Source: Mycoemilia scoparia (taxonomy: Eukaryota > Kickxellomycota > Kickxellomycetes > Kickxellales > Kickxellaceae). Taken from it: 23,498 nt of DNA. The notes below the pieces were generated by a model that saw only the letters and a program-made list of their open reading frames with translations, did not search any database and had not been told where the DNA came from. Location: the NCBI GenBank assembly GCA_027575805.1, contig JANBPU010000248.1:1-23498 (forward strand), written 5' to 3'. The position numbers and the translations under genes are program-made. Positions within the stretch are counted from its first letter, which is position 1; every line of letters begins with the position of its first letter. Shown here piece by piece: positions 1-8,296 of the stretch.

Positions 1-237
1 AAATACATCCACGAAAAGAGACACAAGGAACTGGAATTTGACCTAGAAGGCGACTTTGATGGCGACCATCACAATGACTACAAGGGCAAGTACGAAAAGG
101 ACCACTACAAGGAAACAAAGATCAAGGACACTGAGAAGGCCCATGAAGTCGGTCAGGACCATGGCAAGGAAAGTGCCAAGTGGCATGGAAAGTTCAAGGG
201 CAGTGGCAAGCAAAGTCACCACGATGACGACATCTAA
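1..237 (+). CDS. 3' end of a charged Lys/His/Asp-rich protein (5' partial)
   Basis: Frame 1 is open from the first base to a TAA at 235-237 and gives 78 residues. The start lies outside the window. The tail is very hydrophilic: Lys, Asp, Glu and His dominate, with motifs such as DGDHH, YKGKYEKDHYKE and a terminal HHDDD. There is no cysteine and no hydrophobic segment. C-ending codons (GGC, GAC, AAG, CAC) prevail here, whereas the following spacer turns AT-rich at once, which supports real coding. The composition resembles the two secreted hydrophilic proteins at 18156 and 19964, so it may be the tail of another extracellular protein. That is inference, because no signal peptide can be seen. 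No clear AATAAA signal was found just downstream. Function unknown. Confidence 0.62.
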   Translation, partial: KYIHEKRHKELEFDLEGDFDGDHHNDYKGKYEKDHYKETKIKDTEKAHEVGQDHGKESAKWHGKFKGSGKQSHHDDDI

Positions 238-1362
238 TTCAGAGCACTTTCAAATATTTAAAATGGCACATTAGGCTTGTAGCAGCACATACCTTTTAGC
301 TGCTTCTTGCTTGGATGGCACACATTTGACTGCAAACTATTTTACTGTTATTTATTGGAAGCTGGATTTCCTCTTAAATATATTACGTCTCTAAATTCAC
401 ACAATATCAGTCAAAAAATGATGGCTTTAAATTATATAGCGAGTGTAGATTAATTATACCAAAATAGGGAGACCCACAAATTTACATTTTGGTAGCTATT
501 CCAAATTGAAATACAACCAAATGGGGACATGTTAGTGCCTGCTAGAAACTATTAGCCATTCATCAGTTTAAAAAACAGTGCTAAACACGTGTGTATGAAG
601 TTGCACAATTTGGGATACTCTAGTGTAAACCGCCTATAAGCGGAATGTGTGAAAAACCAAAGCCAGTTGATATTATAACCCTTATAATATGCATATCAAT
701 TTATTCAAAGTATAAGATTTTGCAACCTTTTCACTTTTTTTACTGTATATTATGCGATTAAAAACAACTCTTGTTTGAACTTATGCTTAGTTCAAGCGTT
801 TTGGTGGGCGAGAGAAAGTGATGGACATTCTTTGATTGTGTATTCCAATGCGTCAGCTGTCAGGTGTTCATTTGAACTTCTTGCGAGCTAAAACATACAC
901 ACGCAGTTGCAGCATGTGAGAAAGGCAAAAGCAAAAACCAAATATGTACAGTTAAATCTCTTTAGGAATTCCTAAAATGTATAAAAAGAGAACCAAACTA
1001 TACAAACATTTGGTAAATTATATACTTTTTGTTTTGATAAAGTCTTACAATTTAACATTAAATTTCAACTTATAGGATTCTTTTGGATTGATAGTGACAA
1101 TGACAATGGTGATGGCGGTGGCATTGTGCTGGGACATCTTGAGGTTTGGTACAACAATTTGAAATATTTAGGAGCAGTCTGTGATAGATTGTGTACAGGT
1201 CTGGCTAACATAAATACGAGGATAATAACAAAAGAGGGATTTGTGTCCAAGCTTTGAAATCTGCACTTTAGTCAATTTGATCTTGATTGAAACAGTCAAA
1301 TGATATTACTTGATTTTAAGTGATCCCATGCTTGGAGTAAAGGAAATTGCCTGGCTCAAAGA
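238..1362. other. AT-rich spacer without a recognisable gene
   Basis: All frames are broken by frequent stops and no protein family is recognisable. The first few hundred bases are presumably the 3' UTR of the partial gene. A small hairpin (CCGC-CTATAA-GCGG) lies near 630. No RNA gene was seen. Confidence 0.6.
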
Positions 1363-1386
1363 ATATATATATATATATATATATAT
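1363..1386. repeat. (AT)12 microsatellite
   Basis: A perfect AT dinucleotide run directly abuts the left edge of the 216-bp dispersed repeat. At the same edge of the second repeat copy (near 21709) a miniature inverted-repeat element is found instead. Confidence 0.9.
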
Positions 1387-1597
1387 GTTAGAAACAGTTT
1401 GATAACACAAATATTAACCAGCTTGCTCAATGGGATTTGCGAGAAAACAGTTATAAATTTACAATTAATAAACATGTTAAATGGTATGTTTTATAAGTAC
1501 ATGAACCCTATGAATTATGGATTATTGTGTGATATATGCTTTCCAGGCTTTTATTTTTGTAATTATTTTAGGTTTTAATACAAGCAGTTTTGTTTGA
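1382..1597 (+). repeat. Dispersed 216-bp repeat, copy 1 (forward)
   Basis: This segment matches the reverse complement of 21495-21709 almost base for base over about 215 bp. By eye only a handful of differences are seen, clustered near the distal end. Both copies keep one frame open (about 60 codons, with INMLNGMF and YMNPMNYG in both), but the differences I see include amino-acid changes and no start or family is recognisable. It is more likely an untranslated transposon fragment or recent duplicate than a gene. Similarity stops at about 1597. Confidence 0.88.
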
Positions 1598-3267
1598 GTT
1601 AATTAATTGATGATGATAGTAGTATCATGATAAGCAGTATTTCCATTTTTAAACAAGATTCTTTTTTCTTATCTGTATTACGATGATATGGTTATAATAT
1701 TAGAAACTCCTTAGAGAGATAGATAGATAGATAGAAAAGTATCATGCAATCTATGAGCCGTTGATATCATGATTAATTGAAAGATAAGCACTTTAATGAA
1801 AACATGTCAAAAATAAAGATGGACTGTAAATTTGGATCCATAAATATACAGAATACTTTATCGAGGATATTTCTTTGAGCAAGATGACAATGATTTAAAA
1901 GCTCAAAAAGAAATAAAGAGTCCTCACAAAGTTTTGAAATCCTTGTTGTGAAAATTTAGGAGTGCTTAAATGGATTTTCCCAGGTTATATAGAGATAAAT
2001 TTAAAGAATGCTTTCTTCATAAAATTAATGATAATAATAATTCTGAAAAAAAAGTTCTTTGAGAGGCTTTGCTTTTTTTATGAAAAGGAATCAAAGGGAA
2101 ATCCTGATAACAAAAGTATTTTAGAAACACAGATTTGACATAAAAAAAGTTTTATAAAATATTATATGACTTTGCACATATACTTTATTGTTACAGAGAT
2201 AAGCCATACGCACAAAGAAAAAGACGCCTAAAGTTAAATACCAATCTTCACAATATCATTGACAGTTAGTTGTAACAAAAAAATCCTTGAGAACTGATGT
2301 ACAAGTTGGTATCAGGATTTGGTATTGTTGAAAGAATTGTTGTCGTTGTTTTTGTGATACTGGTGATTAAGTTACATAAATTGAGAAAGAGATATAGAGA
2401 GGTAGCACGATAATAAATACCATATGTTTAAGCCACAAGAACACAACTTTGGGGATATTTAACAGTGATAATAAAGATAGCTAAAGCTATGCAGACAAAG
2501 CCAACCATCAAGGCTACATTTTGATTGACAACCTTTGGGGTAGTTAAAAGTGGCTGTGGCTTTCATCATACATTAAATACACGCTTGATCAACAACGGTA
2601 ACATCAAAGGGAATAATGATCTCCACAACAGCATTAAAGTGTTACTGTGGCTCAACTCATAGGTGAATACAAATGTCCCTCAACTCGATATATTGAAGTG
2701 TGGCTATATGACATCATTATTATCAAAACCCCAAGGCTCTTACAAACTCAACAAATATCATCATCGTCGTCGTCGTTGTTGTTTTTAAAGTGTAGCAAAT
2801 GTAATACAACATTCCAATGATGATGAGAAAATGCATGTAGTATCAAAAATCATTATATGAGTTGATGGGGGTGGGTCGTGTGATACTAACATTACACTTG
2901 TAGTATAACTAATAAATACGCAATTAGGGATTTTGGGTGTAAATTGCTACTGAAAAGGCATCGCCGAATCCAAAGTATATAGAATCGCAATTAATACTGT
3001 GCAATTGAAATGGTATTTAATGTAAAATAATATGTGTACACATACCTATGAAACATTCGATAACGCACATTAGAATAATAATAATAATAATGTCCCTAAA
3101 ATATCACACCACCATCAGCATCATCCATTCGTCATCATCGCCACACTGGATTAGCTCTCAAATCTTGTAGATTCGCGGGAAAATGTTTTTCCAGCAGTCA
3201 CACATAGTATTGAAAAGCTTGTTTCTAACCAACATAGCATAGTGGTAAAATACAAATATAGTGCAAA

Positions 3268-3316
3268 CTACTACTACTACTACTACTACTACTATTATTA
3301 TTATTGTTATTATTAT
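3268..3316. repeat. (CTA)9 followed by a TTA-rich trinucleotide run
   Basis: Nine perfect CTA units (3268-3294) run into an interrupted TTA tract. The spurious short reading frame across them encodes a tyrosine run. Confidence 0.9.
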
Positions 3317-3643
3317 AATACAATAGACCAGAGCAATCCAATAGTTCTGGTAATAATAAAGTTAGATTGTGTGTGTGTAACCCTTTCTGACAACTATTAT
3401 TCTAATGATATTACATTACATTAACATGTTATTACAACTTTAAAAGAAGAAGAAGAATAATAATAATAATTGGAGGGAATGTAAAACAAAGAAAAAGGAA
3501 TAATATTTAGCCATAAAATAAATATAATAATCATAGTAGTAGATGTTGTGGTAGTTGTTTCAAGTCAATAATTATCAAGTCACTTTATCTTTTTCGGATG
3601 TTGAACAGCAAATCATTGTCTACGAATCAACGGCTATACTTAT

Positions 3644-3671
3644 ATACATACACATACACATACACATACAT
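3644..3671. repeat. ACATAC hexanucleotide repeat
   Basis: Tandem ACATAC-type units lie immediately before a purine-rich GGGGGAGGAGAGG segment. No gene is associated with it. Confidence 0.8.
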
Positions 3672-4305
3672 GGGGGAGGAGAGGAGGCGGAGAGAAAGTA
3701 GGACAAATGGGGAGATATTTCCTTGTTTTTAGATGTAAAAAGGGTGTTCTATAAAGTCAGGTGATAATTTCCCCTGCATCAGTATATAATTAGGAGAAAA
3801 ATAGTTGGCAAATCAAAATCAAAATTATATGAAACTTTGGTAATAGGTATATAGCTGATAGCTGATTACTAGTAATTATTTAGTAAGTAGGTTTACAATG
3901 GTTTTTGAGGGTGTGTGTGTGTGTGGGTGAGTAAGTTATTGGGCACAAATCGTAGTATTCAAGGAGTATTAGTTATTATATTTAACGGCTCGTACACCGA
4001 AACATTTGTATTTATGTATGTATGTATGTATATATCTGTATTTGTGCATGAAATTGAGAGACAGGCCAGCGCACCAACATTAATAGCAATGTCTTGTATA
4101 AAAGTAGTAGGAAGGAAACCCTGCATAGCTTTTTAAACCTTATTAAATCGAATATAAGTGGCCAACAAAATAAGGATCATCGCCAAACCACTACACGCCA
4201 TTACAGTTACATTTACATTTACAAAAAACCAGATCCCAGCAGCTCATGGATATTTGGACATGTAGGCGTGTATGAGAACCAGGGTAAAAATGATATCAAC
4301 GTACA

Positions 4306-4435
4306 TTGGGGAGATTATTTTTGAAAGGCTAAATGTATAGTGTACATGATAAGACATTAAACAACGATGATATATAGGCTGGCCAATATGCAGGTTGAAA
4401 TTAGTAAAGCTTAGCCCTTCAAAAACAATGGCCCA
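4306..4435. mobile_element. MITE-like element A (type 1)
   Basis: The left end reads GAGATTATTTTTGAAAGGCT and the right end AGCCCTTCAAAAACAATGG. The two are imperfect inverted repeats of about 20-24 bp around the shared ATTTTTGAARGGCT block. The element is about 130 bp and has no coding capacity. In reverse orientation its interior (TTTCAACCTGCATATTGGCC) matches the interior of the element at 14913 (TTTCAACTTGCATACTGG), so the two share more than their ends. ATT flanks both sides, but a clear target-site duplication could not be settled. Confidence 0.72.
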
Positions 4436-4849
4436 TTCGAAAAAAGAATACATGGAGATAAAACTGGCGTGTAGTGCCTACATTCATACACTATTTCAAT
4501 AGTATAGCATACGTGCGTGCGTGTGTGAGTGGGCGGGCGAGGACGATAAGGAAGGAGAGCCAATATTAGTGGAGATGGCGATGCTTTGAAAAGCACTTGT
4601 TCCCCTGAAAATCCCCTTTGTGTTTGCCTTGTGATGATAGTCGAGACACAAATACCTACAAAATAGTCACAGTCGGCCAGTCAGTCAGTTAGAAAGATAA
4701 AAAGTCTTTGGGATTGTTCTTGGCATACTACTATTTGTTTGCCTAGTTATGGAAACTCGGGGTCATCGCAAAATCACACGCTTGCAATTGTTTGGATTGG
4801 CTCTCTCCTTTATAGAAGTTTGGTGATAACGAGGAGGTGGGGAGGGAGA

Positions 4850-4869
4850 GTGGGCTATTTTTAGCCCAC
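4850..4869. repeat. Perfect 8-bp stem hairpin
   Basis: GTGGGCTA and TAGCCCAC are perfect inverted repeats around a TTTT loop. It could fold in RNA or DNA. It is not next to a supported gene end, so no terminator role is claimed. Confidence 0.6.
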
Positions 4870-5167
4870 AATAATAATAATAATAGTGTTGTTCTTTGCC
4901 CAATGCGGTGGTGGCTGCTGCTTCACCATGAGACATACATTTAAGAAGATGTGATGATATACAGGATAATAGATTATAGATAATCGAAAGTAGTAAAGCA
5001 AGGTAAAGGAGAGGAGAAGGGCGCAAGATGTGGTGATTAATCGAAGCCTTGTATACGATCAGCAGCAACACCGCTTTACTATGCAAAAGAGTTTGGCTTA
5101 AAAACCACCAATTAGCAGTTTCTCACGTGATTGGAATTAAAATTACATTTATGCAAATAAATGTGGG

Positions 5168-5200
5168 GAGAGAGAGAGAGAGTGTGTGTGTGTGTGTGTG
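5168..5200. repeat. (GA)7(GT)n compound microsatellite
   Basis: A GA run passes directly into a GT run, about 33 bases in all. Confidence 0.88.
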
Positions 5201-5289
5201 ATAGGGAAGGAGCTGGGCTACTAGGGAAATACTCATAGACAGGCTGGCATATAGAGAGCCATTAAACTATAGTCACCACAGGCACAAAC

Positions 5290-7800
5290 TAATACGTGCC
5301 ATTAAAGCTACTACTAACCTACTGGCCGGATGATTCGTTGTTCCTTGCCACACACAGAGGAACAAGAAGGTTGATACAGTGCCAAGAAAAAGCATGCCGA
5401 ACCCACTGGCCTGTTTGCCTAGCTAAGGAATTGCCCGAGCCGATGGCTTGGCCTATTGTGCTCAGAATAGCCTATGTGTTATCCAAGAGATCAAGAATAT
5501 GCCATTGACTACCATGACAATGTATTTTGTATCCTTAGAAGCTTCAAGTCTTGCACAATGATGGTGCTGACCAAGGAACGGGGAGACACAGGCAAGTTCA
5601 TTGCGTCAACTTTGTGACTTTTTGGCAACACAAATAGGACAGCACAACAGAGCTGATGGAGGGAGGAGGAGCAGCAGCAGCCCAGACAGAGCTCGGCTTG
5701 GTTGAGCGGAGCAGAACAGACAGAACAGGGGCTTCCCAGGGTATACAACATGTGATCGAACTACACCTTTATTAAGCATCTGGTGTTAAAAGGCTTAAGC
5801 TATCAGGGTTAGCTACGCGCTCTGAGATGCCGCGGTGCTTGCATGGTAGAGTTCTTAGCGGCAGCCACCGGTATTGCTTGTTCTGGTTAATGAATGTGTG
5901 TGAACTATTAAAATATGAATGGAATTTGCTCATAAACTTGTGTTGATATATGAATGTATTTGTTCATGGCGACAATAGCTACAGTCCCTTCAATTTAGAG
6001 GCATTGTCGATCTCACAAACTTGGTCTTGCCACGGGGCAACATATTTACCGAACCACAAGCAATGTTCATCAAAGAACAGTCGCCAGAAGGCATATCATG
6101 GCCGTGGCTATCTTGGTGGCATGGAGGTAGATGGATTTTACACTGTGTGGAGAGAGGGAGATCAGGATGTCCCGAACGCTCTTGCTTAGCAGAAGCAGCG
6201 CCTGATTGATTGGCGATGAATGGCAGATTTAAGACAAGCGATGACCACAAATATACATTGGAATATTTGTAATATCGAGAAGTGTTGGATGCTTAGCCAT
6301 GAATATCTCCGCCTGCCGTCGCCATTATTGTGTCCCATGTCGTCTATTGCTTTAAGGAATGAGTGGTGGCAATAATGGCGAGATATGGCAACCATGGTTT
6401 TGGTCTGTCGATGAGCCTCCATTGGATTGGGTCGCATGGTCACTGATGCCCATGGCTGTAATGCAAATCTCCCATTGCCAGCGCCACAGCCACAACCAAA
6501 CCAAACCACAGCAATCGCAATCGCTGCCAGTGCAAGTGTTTGGATGGAAGGTTCAGTTTCCAGATAAAAATAGAATAAAACAGGAGTTTTAGTTTGTGGT
6601 ATTCTCTCCCTCATTTTCTCGCCTACTCTGTGCACACAGCGCGTGTGTAACATCTGCGTATGTGGGTTTTGTCCAGAACGTGTGTACATGTATTGTGCTG
6701 GCCGATTGTAGCCGTTTAGCTAAAGGGATGCTGCACGATGACACTTCGGAAAAACAATTATCAGCCAATAGTGGGGCCAAATGGCCTGAGGTGGGGAATC
6801 CCTACGAAGCCAGAGATCGAATTCTTGGCATTTGTGGTTATTGCCACTAGTCAAAGTCAAGCCAAAGACCTTCTAGTCTCTTTACGACGTCTGTCATTGA
6901 ACGGCGCACATTAATAAATTGCTGGTACACATTGGCTTTCATTTGCAAAAGGCGTGCTGTTTATGGATTAAGCGCAAAAGGAAATTCTGATCTTTCCAGC
7001 CTGATGTGTAAAGGGAATTGACTAAAGGCCTGCTTTGATGCCTCCATCTTCTCTCCGGAATAATACCTGCAGGATTGGTGTTATAAGCACGGCATCAGAA
7101 GTGGCGACAGCAAAGCACCGCAGCACCACAAAGAGGGACCTTGATTCCTGCAACGTCCTTTTCTCACTGGCAGCATACACATTCCTGTATCTTTATCTTT
7201 GTTTATCCATAAAAGTCACAGAAAAGCCAGGCCTGTATGTCCGGTTTGCATCCCTCGCTGGCTCGCTTACAAACTAGTAAAGAGCTTCTTGGGATTACAT
7301 GCATTGCCAGAGTCGACTAATGGGTGCTGGTGCTGGTGGGGCTGTGTCATGCACGCCCTTCACACAGCGACTTTAAAGGGCTTTGGCTTGTGGATTTACA
7401 CATTACCACAACCACGACCACCAGGCTGCTTATCTCTCACCCTCTCTTCCCCTGTTGCCTGCTGCCCACCATTAGCAACATCTCGCTGCCCTCTGTTGTT
7501 TCAGCCACAGACAGGGAGCAGCAGCACTGTGCAGACTGAGATAACCACCGCTCGACTAATGATTAGTGCCGGCCAAACAGGATTCTTCTTCTGGGGATTC
7601 GCAGGCATTTCTCATATCTCTTCTCTCTCTGTGCCTGAAACCGAAAAGCCCCATTTGTACCACTACCCCCCCCCAGGGTGAGCGGCCCGTTGCTGAAATA
7701 TGTGGGGGGCCCTTTTTACTCGGCTCTGCATTTTTCCATGCCCACATTGCTACATACATGAGCGCGCTGTGGTGCCAAGTTTTTGACAGCGGCCACAACC
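5290..7800. other. GC-richer non-coding block upstream of the trihelix gene
   Basis: This block of about 2.5 kb is visibly richer in G and C and poorer in simple repeats than the preceding 5 kb. No reading frame has a recognisable family or sustained codon bias: the longest frames, at 6186-6689 (-) and 7199-7681 (+), overlap other equally open frames and are rich in Cys and Trp, as expected by chance. TTGCC, TGGCC and TGCCA words recur. The most economical reading is a long upstream regulatory region or a non-coding transcript for the regulator gene. A decayed gene cannot be excluded. Confidence 0.4.
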
Positions 7801-7815
7801 ACTGATCCATGTTTT

Positions 7816-7824
7816 TTATATATA
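7816..7824 (+). promoter_or_regulatory. Candidate TATA box of the trihelix gene
   Basis: TTATATATA precedes a pyrimidine-rich stretch (about 7900-8060) typical of fungal transcription start regions. It lies about 475 bp before the first in-frame ATG. A tract ending CTTTTTAG at 8057 resembles a 3' splice site, so a 5' UTR intron is possible; no matching donor could be fixed. Confidence 0.35.
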
Positions 7825-7875
7825 ACCGGCCCTCATTCATGCCTTCGCACACAACCACAAACGCAGCACAGCTCT

Positions 7876-7912
7876 CACACACACACACACACACGCACGT
7901 ACGTACGTACAC
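7876..7912. repeat. (CA)n plus ACGT tetranucleotide repeat
   Basis: A CA dinucleotide run is followed by three ACGT units, probably within the 5' leader of the trihelix gene. Confidence 0.85.
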
Positions 7913-8200
7913 AAACCCGCCGCCTTTATTTATTTCCCTACAGCTGATCATCATAAACCCTTCTCGTTCTTCTCAACCACGGCTGCCGCTCCTGCTGTAG
8001 CCACAACAAAACCGTTATTAAAGCCCCACCATTCCTTCTTTTCCTTTTTCTTTTTAGAACTTTCTATCTTTCCTTTCTTTCTTTTCAATTTTCGCCATAC
8101 ATCGTAATCATCATCATCAACTCCTGTTTCTTGTATAATTAAATATAGCTATTATTGGCTGTTATAATAATAGTTGTAATAGTATTAGCTTTTTTGGTCG

Positions 8201-8296
8201 ATGGTAGTTTCTGTTGCTGCCAGGCACTCGTCCACACACGCTTTGTATTTATCCAAACCACCCTCGATCCATCCGCCTCCCTTTCAATTTTTATGA
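8201..8296 (+). CDS. Upstream ORF ending in ATGA overlap with the trihelix start
   Basis: An ATG at 8201 opens a 31-codon frame whose TGA (8294-8296) overlaps the first in-frame ATG of the trihelix protein (8293-8295) as ATGA. It lies downstream of the candidate TATA box, so it should be in the leader. The encoded peptide has no recognisable features. If translated, it would put the main start under termination-reinitiation control or favour the later ATG at 8413/8416. Whether it is translated cannot be told from sequence alone. Confidence 0.35.
   Translation: MVVSVAARHSSTHALYLSKPPSIHPPPFQFL

Larger units (their letters stand above)
1598..4305. other. AT-rich microsatellite-dense spacer
   Basis: No convincing coding region was found on either strand. 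The stretch holds several simple repeats: GATA repeats at about 1716-1735, ATA repeats at about 3074-3091, AGA/ATA repeats at about 3445-3470, a GT run at about 3910-3926 and TATG repeats at about 4011-4031, besides the two listed separately. Short open frames here, for example the poly-Tyr one from 3242, are products of the repeats. Confidence 0.6.
4436..5289. other. Spacer without a recognisable gene
   Basis: No supported coding region. The stretch contains two CCCCT motifs near 4605-4620, a perfect short hairpin at 4850-4869 and a GA/GT microsatellite at 5168-5200. Confidence 0.55.

Noticed and set aside
3242..3424. Short frame encoding a tyrosine run
   Set aside because: It is a direct translation of the CTA/TTA microsatellite, with no coding signal outside it.
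5815..5885. tRNA-like impression (GCATGGTAGAG followed by a pairing-looking stretch)
   Set aside because: No acceptor stem pairing and no GGTTCRANTCC-type T-arm could be built.
6186..6689. 167-codon frame on the - strand with two hydrophobic stretches
   Set aside because: It overlaps other open frames on both strands in a GC-richer block, has no recognisable family, and its composition is typical of random sequence.
7199..7681. 160-codon frame on the + strand
   Set aside because: Cys/Trp/Pro-rich with no family or codon bias, and it overlaps equally open frames. It is probably upstream regulatory DNA.
8155..8292. N-terminal extension of the trihelix protein from a TTG
   Set aside because: A nuclear fungal gene is unlikely to start at TTG. 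The extension has no ATG and looks hydrophobic by chance; the first ATG is at 8293.
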